DNA of 64,000 nt. Source: an uncultured Mobilibacterium sp. (GTDB taxonomy: Bacteria > Bacillota > Clostridia > Peptostreptococcales > Anaerovoracaceae). The position numbers were made by a program, and so were the translations under genes. Below, in pieces: positions 43,157 to 51,529 of the stretch. The notes under the pieces were generated by a model. It was not told the DNA's origin and did not search any database. It saw only the letters and a list, made by a program, of their open reading frames with translations. Each line of letters starts with the position of its first letter. Position 1 is the first letter of the stretch. Where the stretch lies: positions 1 through 64,000 of the forward strand of contig CAMYCF010000003.1 in assembly GCA_947254375.1 (NCBI GenBank), read 5' to 3'.

Positions 43157-43810
43157 ATGAGCTTTGAACGCGCCCTTTTTTACAAAGAAGGATACGAAAG
43201 AGGACGAGCCGCAAGTGCGCGGCGCCTTCGCACGGCGATCGCGTGCTACATAGCGAGATCCGAAATAAAGTCGGGATCTCCATGCGCCCCGTCTTTTACC
43301 GAAGTGACGTGGACTGACATGGGGCAGGAGGAAGAGCCCGAACAGAGATATCTCGATGCCGCGGACGAGTTCCTGAAAGGTTTGCAAAGGAATGAGAACG
43401 GCAAGCCGGAGATACCGGGGTTCGCGCATTTTTCCGTGTCACACACGGGGGACATATGGGCGGCGGCGTTCGCTGAAGTGCCGATCGGCCTCGATGTACA
43501 GGAAAAGAGGGAAGTCAGGTACGGAGCGATAGCTGAAAAATTTTATTCCGACGCCGAGAAGGATGCCGTAGTAAAAAGCGGCAGCCCGAAGGAAATTTTT
43601 TATACGATATGGGCGCGAAAGGAAGCGCTCGTAAAAGCGGCGGGCGGAAAACTTTTTATGGAGATGCCCGATGTCGTCTGCGGCGACGGAGGCGAAATCC
43701 CGCCGGAGATCGAGATGCTCGGCAGGAAATGGAAGACAGAGGACTTGATTTTTACGGACGATACGGCGGCGGCCGTCTGCTTTGAGATTAGAGGCGAACG
43801 TCCGATTTGA
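43157..43810 (+). CDS. 4'-phosphopantetheinyl transferase (Sfp type)
   Basis: Moves phosphopantetheine from CoA to carrier-protein serine. The 217-residue product shows FAHFSVSHTGDIWAAAFA, the magnesium-binding GLDVQEKREVRY, and WARKEALVKAAGGKL (WxxKEA). ATG at 43157 follows GAGGG; a TTG at 43142 overlapping recJ is an alternative. No carrier protein or NRPS/PKS gene is in the window, so the target may be the fatty-acid ACP elsewhere. Confidence 0.9.
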   Translation: MSFERALFYKEGYERGRAASARRLRTAIACYIARSEIKSGSPCAPSFTEVTWTDMGQEEEPEQRYLDAADEFLKGLQRNENGKPEIPGFAHFSVSHTGDIWAAAFAEVPIGLDVQEKREVRYGAIAEKFYSDAEKDAVVKSGSPKEIFYTIWARKEALVKAAGGKLFMEMPDVVCGDGGEIPPEIEMLGRKWKTEDLIFTDDTAAAVCFEIRGERPI

Positions 43811-43856
43811 AGACGGAAGCGAATGCAACGGACGTGATTGAAATTCGGAGGACATC

Positions 43857-44354
43857 TTGAGTAAAAGAACGGCATACGAAGAGGCGATGCGATACCTGGC
43901 GACCAGGATGCGGACCGAGAACGAAGTGCGCGACCGCCTCTCCGAAAAAGAATATGAAGATCCGGAGATATCCGAAGCGATAGAGGAACTCAAACTGCTC
44001 AGGTATATAGATGATGCGGAGTATTCGGAAGCGTATTTCAGGTATGCGACGGAGAAGGGCCGCGCGAAGAGGCGGATATTTGCGGAGCTCAAGGAGAAGG
44101 GGATAGAGGATCCGGGTCTCGAGAACAGGTATGCGGATTTTCTCGCAGAAAGAGGAACTACGGAACGCGATGCCGCGCTCGCGGTAGCGAAGAAGGAAAT
44201 AGAGGCGGATCCGTACGCCGCAAAAAAGGATGTTTCAAAGACATTGGCAAAGATCGGCAGAAAGCTCGATTCGCTCGGCTATACGGGAGACACCATATAC
44301 GGCGTTTCGGAGGAGATAAAAACTTGGATATCTACGACAGAACAGGAAGACTGA
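43857..44354 (+). CDS. recX: Regulatory protein RecX
   Basis: Inhibitor of RecA filaments. The 165-residue helical protein has three RecX repeats (YLATRMRTENEVRDRLSEKEY; LKLLRYIDDAEYSEAYFRYA; GRAKRRIFAELKEKGI). Start is TTG at 43857, 4 bases after CGGAGGA. It overlaps the next gene by 31 bases. recA is not in the window. Confidence 0.9.
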   Translation: MSKRTAYEEAMRYLATRMRTENEVRDRLSEKEYEDPEISEAIEELKLLRYIDDAEYSEAYFRYATEKGRAKRRIFAELKEKGIEDPGLENRYADFLAERGTTERDAALAVAKKEIEADPYAAKKDVSKTLAKIGRKLDSLGYTGDTIYGVSEEIKTWISTTEQED

Positions 44355-45001
44355 TAGGAAACGAAGGGGTGGAAGTCCTAAAAAATTCGAAGGTCCTGAT
44401 CGTCGGCGTCGGCGGTGTCGGCTCCTATGTTGCGGAAGCGATAGCGAGGAGCGGTATAGGCACGGTCGGCCTGATGGACGGCGACGATGTCGAGATAACG
44501 AATTTCAACAGGCAGCTGATCGCGCTCTCGGATACGCTCGGAAGAAACAAGGCCGAAGTGATGAAGGAGCGGATAGGACAGATAAACCCGGCGGCGGATG
44601 TAAGGGCGTTCGGATATTTTTATGAGGAAGGGACCGACCTTCCCGTTTCCGAGTACGATTTTGTGATAGACGCGATAGACTCTCTCAATGCGAAGACGGC
44701 ACTCATCAAAAAGTGCGTCGACGAAGATGTGAGGGTCGTTTCCGCGATGGGAGCCGGAGGAAAATTCGGTGTCGAGCCTTTTAAGATAGTCGATCTCAGC
44801 GAGACGCACACATGCCCGGTCGCAAAGATAATGAGGAAAAAGCTTAAAGCGGAAGGGATAGAGCACCTTCCTGTAGCTTTTTCGCCGGAAAAAAGTATCG
44901 TGCCCGCCGAGGGGAAACCGGGTACGCTCAGTTACGTTCCGGCATCGATGGGATTGTTGCTCGCGGGATACGTGATAAGGGAACTTTTAGGGTATAATTA
45001 G
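44324..45001 (+). CDS. tcdA: tRNA threonylcarbamoyladenosine dehydratase (TcdA/CsdL)
   Basis: E1-like enzyme that cyclises t6A37 to ct6A in tRNA. The 225-residue product has the ATP fold VLIVGVGGVGSYVAEAIARSG, DGDDVEITNFNRQLIAL, NPAADVRAFG and IDAIDSLNAKTALIKKC. Start TTG at 44324 after CGGAGGAG, inside recX. The family usually works with a cysteine desulfurase partner, not seen here. Confidence 0.93.
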   Translation: MDIYDRTGRLIGNEGVEVLKNSKVLIVGVGGVGSYVAEAIARSGIGTVGLMDGDDVEITNFNRQLIALSDTLGRNKAEVMKERIGQINPAADVRAFGYFYEEGTDLPVSEYDFVIDAIDSLNAKTALIKKCVDEDVRVVSAMGAGGKFGVEPFKIVDLSETHTCPVAKIMRKKLKAEGIEHLPVAFSPEKSIVPAEGKPGTLSYVPASMGLLLAGYVIRELLGYN

Positions 45002-45031
45002 GAAAAGAGACAGCGAGGGGGGATTTTTACA

Positions 45032-45769
45032 ATGAAGAAGATCTTGATAACGGGAGGCCCCACTAACGAGCCTATAGATGAAGTGATGAAGATAACGAAC
45101 ATGTCCACGGGCGGCATGGCGGTGAATCTCGGGAGGCTTTTCCGCAGCGCCGGCTACGAGGTCATTCTGGTCCTCAACAATTCGGTGAGGGCGATCGAAG
45201 AGGAGAACCTCCGCATCGTCAGGGTGGAGACGACGGAAGAGATGATGGACGCGATCGAGCACGAGGCGCAGGCGGACGACATCGACGCCGTTATACACGC
45301 CGCTGCGGTCGGAGACTACAAGGCCGACTTCTCGTTCCTTATGGAGGATATGGCAGTGGAGATCTTCGGGCAGATAGATAAAATAAAATCGCCGGACGAC
45401 ATACTCGCGATAATGAAGTCGCCGAACTGTAAGCTCAACTCCGACACGAAGATAAGCAGCTATCAGGAGAACCTCACGATAAAACTCACGCTCACCCCTA
45501 AGATAATAGGGAAGCTGAGGTTCTGGTTCCCTAAATCGCTGCTGATCGGATTCAAGCTCCTCGAGGATGTTGAAAAAGGTGAGCTGTTCGATGTGGCGAC
45601 CGCTCTCTGCAATAAAAACGGAATGGACTACATCATGGCGAACGACCTCGCGGATCTCCGCACGGGACACAAGGAGAGGTATCTCGTGAACGGCGAAGGT
45701 TTTACGCAGATCGTGCTCAACGATTACGAGGCGATATTCAAATTTGTAGATGAGAAGCTGTCGTGCTAG
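45032..45769 (+). CDS. coaB: Phosphopantothenate-cysteine ligase (stand-alone CoaB)
   Basis: Couples 4'-phosphopantothenate with cysteine in CoA synthesis. The 245-residue product has ILITGGPTNEPIDEVMKITNMSTGGMA, the loop HAAAVGDYKAD, KISSYQENLTIKLTLTPKII (lysine-rich substrate loop) and MDYIMANDLADLRTGHKERYL. It is the separate type seen in streptococci/enterococci rather than a CoaBC fusion, so CoaC must be elsewhere. Begins 30 bases after tcdA behind a GAGGGGGG site. Confidence 0.9.
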   Translation: MKKILITGGPTNEPIDEVMKITNMSTGGMAVNLGRLFRSAGYEVILVLNNSVRAIEEENLRIVRVETTEEMMDAIEHEAQADDIDAVIHAAAVGDYKADFSFLMEDMAVEIFGQIDKIKSPDDILAIMKSPNCKLNSDTKISSYQENLTIKLTLTPKIIGKLRFWFPKSLLIGFKLLEDVEKGELFDVATALCNKNGMDYIMANDLADLRTGHKERYLVNGEGFTQIVLNDYEAIFKFVDEKLSC

Positions 45770-45854
45770 GAGATGATCGCGCCGCGGCGGACGAGACGTA
45801 GATCCGGCGGCGGAGAAATTTCCGCGCGGCGGCAATGAAAAAAGAGGTAAATAA

Positions 45855-46967
45855 ATGGGAACGCTGATCATAATAATGTCGGTCGTGACGGTCATCGCGG
45901 TGGTGATCGCAATAGTCCTCCTCATAAGGGCGCAGAACGATTCGGCAAAGATAAAGACGCTCATCGATGCGCAGAGCAGGGCCATGGCAGAGGCTCAAAA
46001 CCAAGCCCTGAACTATCAGGAGGCGAGGATGCAGTCGCTCGAAGCTGGCCTCGCTCAGATGAGGAACGAGAACAACAAGCAGCTTGACGACATGCGTAAA
46101 GTCGTCGATACGCAGCTTCAGACGACGTTGGAGAACAGAATAGGGCATGCGTTTGCGCGCGTCAACGAGGAGCTGGCCGGAGTCAATCAGGGCATCGGTG
46201 AAATGAAAAAGCTCGCAGTTGAAATGGGCGACCTCAGGAAAATGCTCACGAACGTAAAATCGAGGGGCGTTTTCGGAGAGGTGCAGCTTCACGCCATACT
46301 CGATCAGATGCTCGATAAAAGTCAGTACGTCGAGAACTATGTCATCTATGTCGACGGCAAGAAGAAAATGGTAGAGTTTGCGGTAAAGATGCCGGGAAGC
46401 GGGAGCGAACCCGTCTATCTTCCGATAGACGCGAAGTTCCCGGGAGATACATATCTCAATCTCGTGGACGCATATGAAGCCGGCGACAAAGCCGAAATCG
46501 AAATAAAGAAAACGGCCCTTCGCCGAAGGATAGTCGAAGAAGCCTCCGACATATCGGAGAAATACATCGTTCCGCCTCAGACGACGGATTTTGCAATAAT
46601 GTTCCTGCCTTTCGAAGGCCTTTACGCCGAAGTCCTCAACCTCGGCATGCTCGATGAACTTTCGAAAAAGTATAAAGTGACGATAGCGGGACCGACTACC
46701 ATGGCAGCCATACTGAACAGCCTGCAGATGGGCTTCAAAATGGCAGCGATCGAAAAGAAGTCAGATGAGGTCTGGAGGATACTCGAAGGGGTGCGAAAAG
46801 AATTCGAAACATTCGGCGATGCATTGACGGCCGCACAGAAGAAGATCAGAGAGGCCGATGAGAAGATAGACTATCTCGTTACGACGCGCACGAACCAAAT
46901 GAGAAAACAGCTGAGGAATATTTCGCTCATCTCGGACGAAGAGGCTGAAAAGCGACCGGAAAACTGA
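45855..46967 (+). CDS. rmuC: DNA recombination protein RmuC homologue
   Basis: 370-residue protein: N-terminal membrane helix (3-25), coiled coil (~35-110), and the RmuC nuclease-like core with RGVFGEVQLHAILDQML, LPIDAKFPGDTYLNLVDAYE (the D-x-K of a PD-(D/E)xK fold) and FAIMFLPFEGLYAEVL, ITGPTTMAA-like IAGPTTMAAILNSLQMGF. Family is linked to suppressing recombination at repeats in E. coli; molecular function not settled. Confidence 0.94.
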   Translation: MGTLIIIMSVVTVIAVVIAIVLLIRAQNDSAKIKTLIDAQSRAMAEAQNQALNYQEARMQSLEAGLAQMRNENNKQLDDMRKVVDTQLQTTLENRIGHAFARVNEELAGVNQGIGEMKKLAVEMGDLRKMLTNVKSRGVFGEVQLHAILDQMLDKSQYVENYVIYVDGKKKMVEFAVKMPGSGSEPVYLPIDAKFPGDTYLNLVDAYEAGDKAEIEIKKTALRRRIVEEASDISEKYIVPPQTTDFAIMFLPFEGLYAEVLNLGMLDELSKKYKVTIAGPTTMAAILNSLQMGFKMAAIEKKSDEVWRILEGVRKEFETFGDALTAAQKKIREADEKIDYLVTTRTNQMRKQLRNISLISDEEAEKRPEN

Positions 46968-46983
46968 ATGGAGAGAAGACCGC

Positions 46984-47709
46984 ATGAAAATATTTGCGAT
47001 CGGAGATTTACATTTATCGTTCAACGAGAATATAGATAAGCCCATGAGTGCTTTCGGAGAGGGCTGGGACAACTACGAGCAGCGTCTGCTCGCCTCTTGG
47101 CGTGAGCGTATTTCAGAGGAGGATACGACCATTTTGGCCGGCGACCTTTCGTGGGGGCTCAAGCTCGACGAGGCCATGAACGACCTCGACTGGATACACG
47201 AACTTCCCGGGCAGAAGGTTCTTTTCAAGGGCAACCACGACCTTTGGTGGAACCGCATCACGCATCTCAACGGACTTTACGACGACATGCATTTTATACA
47301 GAACGACTGCCACGTGATACCGGGGAGCGGTGTCGCTATAGCGGGCACGCGCGGATGGATACTCCCGATGTCGGAAGACTTTACGGAGCACGATGAAAAA
47401 ATATACGCGCGCGAGCTCATGAGGATGAAGGCGAGCCTCGACAGCGCGGTAAAAGCAGGGGCCGAACGCATAATAGCGGTCCTTCATTATCCGCCGGCCG
47501 ACGATTTTAGGAGAAAAAGCGATTTTACGGATCTGCTCGAGGAATATCCGGTGACGGACTGCGTCTACGGACATCTCCACGGCATGCTCGCGTTTAAGAA
47601 GGGGATAAAAGGTGAGCAGAACGGGATAAATTACAGCCTCTGTTCGCTCGACTATCTCGGCGCGGAGCCGAAATTCATCTGCGAGGCAGGTTCGGAGGTG
47701 AGATCATGA
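46984..47709 (+). CDS. Calcineurin-like metallophosphoesterase
   Basis: 241-residue dinuclear metal phosphoesterase. All core motifs are visible: GDLHLS (DxH), LAGDLSWGL (GDxxW-type), FKGNHDLWW (GNHD), AVLHYPPAD and YGHLHGM (GHxH). Substrate unknown. Its last 4 bases overlap the next gene. Confidence 0.9.
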   Translation: MKIFAIGDLHLSFNENIDKPMSAFGEGWDNYEQRLLASWRERISEEDTTILAGDLSWGLKLDEAMNDLDWIHELPGQKVLFKGNHDLWWNRITHLNGLYDDMHFIQNDCHVIPGSGVAIAGTRGWILPMSEDFTEHDEKIYARELMRMKASLDSAVKAGAERIIAVLHYPPADDFRRKSDFTDLLEEYPVTDCVYGHLHGMLAFKKGIKGEQNGINYSLCSLDYLGAEPKFICEAGSEVRS

Positions 47710-49013
47710 ACATGCTCGATATAATAATAAAAAAGAGGAACGGCGGAGCGCTGTTACCGGAGGAAATAAGGTTCTTCGTAAAAGGCGTTACGTCGGGTGA
47801 GATAGAAGATCATCAGACGGCAGCGCTTTTGATGGCGATATATTTTGTAGGTATGACCGATGAGGAGACGTTTGAGCTGACAAGTTGTCTCGTGGAGAGC
47901 GGCGCCGTTGCGAATCTTCGCGATATCGCGGGCGTCAAGGTCGACAAGCACTCGAGCGGCGGCGTCGGGGACAAGGTGACGATAGCCGCCGTGCCGATCG
48001 CGGCTGCGGCCGGTGTCCCGATCGCGAAGATGAGCGGCCGGTCCCTCGGGGATACGGGCGGGACGGCGGACAAGCTAGAGTCGATTCCGGGGTTCAGGAC
48101 CGGCCTTTCCGACCGGGAGCTGGTCGGGCAGGTCGGAAAGATCGGCGCCGCCATGATAACACAAACCGGAGACATCTCACCTGCCGACAAGAAACTGTAC
48201 GTACTGAGGGACGTGACCGGAACGGTCGAAAACAAAAGCCTGATCGCCGCCAGCATAATGAGCAAAAAGATCGCGTCGGGAAGCGATGCTATAGTCCTCG
48301 ATGTGAAATGCGGCAGCGGAGCTTTTTTCAAAGATAAAGAGCAGGCGCTCGCCGTGGCGGAACTGATGATAAAGATCGGGAACGCGGCGGGCAGGAAGAG
48401 CGTAGCTTTTATAACCGACATGAACGAGCCGCTCGGACGGGCGGTGGGAAACGCGAACGAAGTCGCGGAGGCGATCGACGTTCTGAAAGGCAGAGGGCCT
48501 AAGGACATAACGGAGATCGTCGAGGCTGTCTCGGCCGCGATGATATTCGTCGGAGAAAAAGCGGCCGACATGGAAGAAGCGACCGCAAAGGTCAGGGAGC
48601 TCACAGCCTCGGGACGCGCGCTCGCGAAACTGAAGGAAATAATAGAGTATCAGGGAGGCGACCCCGCCGTCACGGAAGATTTTTCCCGCTTGATAGAGAA
48701 ACGCGAAAGATACGTCGTGAAAGCGGAGCGAGCCGGGTACGTCTCGGAGGTCGATGCCGGAATCATCGGAAAGGCCGCTAGGCACACGGGCGCGGGCCGT
48801 TTCAGAAAAGGCGACGAGATCGACCACAGCGCCGGGATCATGCTGCTTAAGAAGATCGGAGAAGAGGTCGAAAGCGGAGAGACGGTCGCCGAAGTATTCG
48901 CCAAAGATGCCGGGCTTGCGGAAGAGGCGGGACGGATCGCAGCCGAGGCTTTTACCGTCGCGGACGAAAAACCGAAGGAAAGAAAAATCATAATAGAGAA
49001 GGTTGGATTTTAG
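47706..49013 (+). CDS. pdp: Pyrimidine-nucleoside phosphorylase
   Basis: Phosphorolysis of uridine and (deoxy)thymidine in salvage. The 435-residue product has GVKVDKHSSGGVGDKVT (phosphate loop, DKHSTGG family motif), KMSGRSLGDTGGTADKLESIPGF, SIMSKKIASGSDAIVLDVKCGSGAFF and the C-terminal domain ending. ATG at 47706 overlaps the previous stop; an internal ATG at 47712 is also possible. Confidence 0.95.
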   Translation: MNMLDIIIKKRNGGALLPEEIRFFVKGVTSGEIEDHQTAALLMAIYFVGMTDEETFELTSCLVESGAVANLRDIAGVKVDKHSSGGVGDKVTIAAVPIAAAAGVPIAKMSGRSLGDTGGTADKLESIPGFRTGLSDRELVGQVGKIGAAMITQTGDISPADKKLYVLRDVTGTVENKSLIAASIMSKKIASGSDAIVLDVKCGSGAFFKDKEQALAVAELMIKIGNAAGRKSVAFITDMNEPLGRAVGNANEVAEAIDVLKGRGPKDITEIVEAVSAAMIFVGEKAADMEEATAKVRELTASGRALAKLKEIIEYQGGDPAVTEDFSRLIEKRERYVVKAERAGYVSEVDAGIIGKAARHTGAGRFRKGDEIDHSAGIMLLKKIGEEVESGETVAEVFAKDAGLAEEAGRIAAEAFTVADEKPKERKIIIEKVGF

Positions 49014-49016
49014 AGG

Positions 49017-50708
49017 ATGCATTTTAACGGTCCGAAAAAACCAAAAGAGCGGTTTTTACCAAAAGCGCAATTTTTACCGAAAGAGCGGTTTTTAAAGAAA
49101 ACGGGGATATCGATCCTCGTGTCGGTGCTGGCGCTGACGACATTTTTATCGGTGCCTTTTACCGGCTCATCTTTTGCGAAAGAGAAGGCGGAACCGCCTG
49201 AAATAACGGCGAAAAGCGCACTGGTGTACTGCCAAAACACCGGAAAGACGGTGTATTCAAAGGACGCGGATCTCGAAGTATCGCCGTACAGCACGACGAA
49301 GCTGATGACCGCGCTTATCGTTGCGGAGAAACTTTCGCCGGACAGGAAACTCACGGTCCCGAAGCTGGACCTCGATCCGGATGAATCCACTCTCAAACTG
49401 TCGGAAGGCGAGGAGATGACCGTAAACGATATGATGTACGGCCTACTGATAAAATCCGGCAACGACTGCGCGTTCACGCTCGCCAAAGCGACGGCGGGCT
49501 CGGTCGACGATTTCGTGGACATGATGAATGATAAAGCCGAAGAGCTCGGCTGCAAAAACACGCATTTCACCAACCCGGCCGGCCTTAAGGACAGCAATCA
49601 CTACACGACGGCTCACGACATGTTGCTGATCGCAAAAGCGGCGATGGCGAACAAGACCGTCTGTAAGATAGCCCACACGAAGCGCTACACGATCCCGGCG
49701 ACTAACAAAAGCGACGAGCGAAAGCTCAAGAGCCACGTCGATCTGATATTCACGAAGGACTCGGGCGTGACGGGCGGCAAGACCGGTTACTGGGAAGATA
49801 ACGACTGTAGCATCGTGGCCGATTACAGTAAGAAAAACCTGGGGCTGACCGTGATCCTGCTCGGCGATACGAAAAAAGAGAGGCCGAAGGATCTCGAGGC
49901 GCTCATAAAATATGCTGATGAAACGGTCACGGGCTTCCGTGCGGTGAAAAAAGGCTCCTGCGAAGGCCGCTTCTGGATCCGCGGCGGAAAGTACACGCGG
50001 ATAAAAGGCTATGCCGCCGAAGACGCTTACGGCTATCCGAAGGACGAGAAGAAGGATTCGGTAAAAACGAAGGTGAACAGGATCGCCGGCGTAAAAGCCT
50101 CTATCAGGAAGGGCGACCAAATAGCCGAAGCAAGCGTCTATGTAAACGGCAAAAAGACGGTCACCGTCCCGGTCATTGCCAAAGAAAACGTTCAGAAGGG
50201 CTCGTTCCTTTCGAACATCTACATATCGGACAGAGCGGCTGTCTATCTCTTCATCGGCGTGCTCGCGATAGTTCTGATCGCAGTGCTCGTGAAGAGGTCC
50301 CGTAAAAAGAAAGGCAATGGCGGGCCTAAGGGACGCGGTAAAAACAAACGCGGAGGCCGCCGCAAAAACGACCCCGAGAGGACCGGTAAAAGTGACTCAG
50401 GCGGTCGCCGCAAAAGCAGTGCTGAGAACGCCCGTAAAAATCGCAGAGGAAGGGCCGGTGCCGTTCCTGACGACGAGCAGGTACCGTGGGAAACCACCCC
50501 TCCCGTAACGCGCGGGCAGAATGAGCCGAAAAGGGATGTGCTCAAACGCGCTCCCGACAGACGAGGGTCTGCAGACCGTGACCGCGGTGAAAACATGAGA
50601 CCGGACACGGCAAAACACGCCGTCGAAGGTGACAATGCCGGAAGGCTCGGAGGAAGGCTTTCCCGCAACAAAGACAGATACGAAGGAAACCATTTTAGGG
50701 GAGAATGA
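49017..50708 (+). CDS. dacA: D-alanyl-D-alanine carboxypeptidase with long basic cytoplasmic tail
   Basis: Penicillin-binding protein of family S11, trimming pentapeptides in peptidoglycan. Catalytic motifs: S92-T-T-K95, S147-G-N149 and KTG (near 255). Following the PBP5-type C-terminal domain there is a transmembrane helix (about 407-427) and then some 135 residues rich in Arg, Lys, Gly, which would lie in the cytoplasm; ordinary DacA ends in an amphipathic helix. The N-terminus before the signal helix holds an 18-bp tandem repeat. 563 residues versus about 400-440 usual. Confidence 0.92.
   Translation: MHFNGPKKPKERFLPKAQFLPKERFLKKTGISILVSVLALTTFLSVPFTGSSFAKEKAEPPEITAKSALVYCQNTGKTVYSKDADLEVSPYSTTKLMTALIVAEKLSPDRKLTVPKLDLDPDESTLKLSEGEEMTVNDMMYGLLIKSGNDCAFTLAKATAGSVDDFVDMMNDKAEELGCKNTHFTNPAGLKDSNHYTTAHDMLLIAKAAMANKTVCKIAHTKRYTIPATNKSDERKLKSHVDLIFTKDSGVTGGKTGYWEDNDCSIVADYSKKNLGLTVILLGDTKKERPKDLEALIKYADETVTGFRAVKKGSCEGRFWIRGGKYTRIKGYAAEDAYGYPKDEKKDSVKTKVNRIAGVKASIRKGDQIAEASVYVNGKKTVTVPVIAKENVQKGSFLSNIYISDRAAVYLFIGVLAIVLIAVLVKRSRKKKGNGGPKGRGKNKRGGRRKNDPERTGKSDSGGRRKSSAENARKNRRGRAGAVPDDEQVPWETTPPVTRGQNEPKRDVLKRAPDRRGSADRDRGENMRPDTAKHAVEGDNAGRLGGRLSRNKDRYEGNHFRGE
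49043..49096 (+). repeat. 18-bp tandem repeat at the start of dacA
   Basis: Three units, 49043-49060, 49061-49078 and 49079-49096, of the form AAAAGAGCGGTTTTTACC, coding for KERFLP, KAQFLP and KERFLK in the cytoplasmic N-terminus. Confidence 0.9.
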
Positions 50709-50731
50709 TAAAAAAGTGTATGGAGGATAAA

Positions 50732-51307
50732 ATGGCTGAGAGGATGACGAGGGAGCAGGCGAACGAGCTCTTGCACAAATACGTAAAAGGTGAAAACTAC
50801 ATAACGCACTCATATGCCGTCGAGGCGATCATGAGGGGACTCGCCGAGAGGCTTGCGCCGGACGATGTGGAGTTCTGGGGGATATGCGGGCTTCTCCACG
50901 ATCTCGACGAAGAGACGTGCGACTGGCGAAACGACATGTCGACCCACGGTCCTGTGTCGGTTGAGATCCTCAAAAAAGAAGGCGTGTACGATAAAGAGCT
51001 CGGTGATGCGATATGCTCGCACAATCCGCTTTCGGGCGTCATCGCGCACAACACCCTGCAATATGCACTCCTGGCGGCCGATCCTATGAGCGGTTTCGTA
51101 AAAGCAGTCGCTCAGATATATCCCGATAAAAAAGTCGCGAGTGTCAAGCCGAAGTCCGTAAAAAAAAGGTTCAACGAGGCGCGCTTCGCGAAGGGCGCGA
51201 ACAGGCAGTATATGATGGCGATCGAGGAGACAGGCATCACCTACGATGAGTTCATCCCGATCGCGCTTAAAGCGATGACCGATATCGCCGACGAGATAGG
51301 CCTTTAG
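50732..51307 (+). CDS. HD-domain hydrolase
   Basis: 191-residue protein of the HD phosphohydrolase superfamily, with HSYAVEAIMRGLAE and GLLHDLDEET (HD metal pair), then SHNPLSG and YALLAADPMSGFVKAV. Substrate unknown; related sequences are called HDIG-domain proteins. ATG at 50732 is chosen because GGAGG (50722-50726) precedes it at good distance; an in-frame ATG at 50705 overlaps dacA. Confidence 0.85.
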   Translation: MAERMTREQANELLHKYVKGENYITHSYAVEAIMRGLAERLAPDDVEFWGICGLLHDLDEETCDWRNDMSTHGPVSVEILKKEGVYDKELGDAICSHNPLSGVIAHNTLQYALLAADPMSGFVKAVAQIYPDKKVASVKPKSVKKRFNEARFAKGANRQYMMAIEETGITYDEFIPIALKAMTDIADEIGL

Positions 51308-51315
51308 AGGCAGCG

Positions 51316-51352
51316 CATTTCCAAAAAACATGCATTGAAATGGCCGCTTTTT
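51316..51352 (+). terminator. Probable terminator after HD gene
   Basis: CATTTC (51316-51321) pairs with GAAATG (51337-51342), extended by GCG/CGC around a bulge, then TTTTTG. Confidence 0.55.
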
Positions 51353-51353
51353 G

Positions 51354-51382
51354 TTGACTTGCTCCGCTCGAAGTGCTATCAT
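51354..51382 (+). promoter_or_regulatory. Promoter of tRNA-Lys
   Basis: TTGACT (51354-51359), 17-base spacer, TATCAT (51377-51382), 27 bases before the tRNA. Confidence 0.8.
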
Positions 51383-51409
51383 ATTTGGGCGGCCGCAAAA
51401 GCGGGTCAT

Positions 51410-51485
51410 GCATCATTAGCTCAGCTGGCAGAGCACCTGACTCTTAATCAGGGTGTCCAGGGTTCGAGCCCCTGATGATGCACCA
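51410..51485 (+). tRNA. tRNA-Lys (anticodon CTT)
   Basis: Complete cloverleaf: acceptor stem GCATCAT/ATGATGC, D arm GCTC/GAGC, anticodon stem CCTGA/TCAGG around loop CTCTTAA (anticodon CTT, reading AAG), five-base variable region, T arm CAGGG-TTCGAGC-CCCTG, and encoded 3' ACCA. It is the boundary between the housekeeping DNA upstream and the AT-rich island downstream. Confidence 0.97.
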
Positions 51486-51492
51486 AAGAATG

Positions 51493-51526
51493 AAGCCTTG
51501 AAACTGATGTGTTTCAAGGCTTTTGT
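51493..51526. terminator. Terminator after tRNA-Lys and abi gene
   Basis: AAGCCTTGAAAC (51493-51504) and GTTTCAAGGCTT (51511-51522) form a perfect 12-bp stem, loop TGATGT, then TTTGTTT. Placed between the convergent tRNA and Abi gene. Confidence 0.92.
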
Positions 51527-51529
51527 TTA

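Noticed and set aside
51466..51485. tRNA 3'-end duplication as attachment site
   Set aside because: No second copy of the tRNA 3' end was found between 51.5 and 54.5 kb, and no integrase gene is present.
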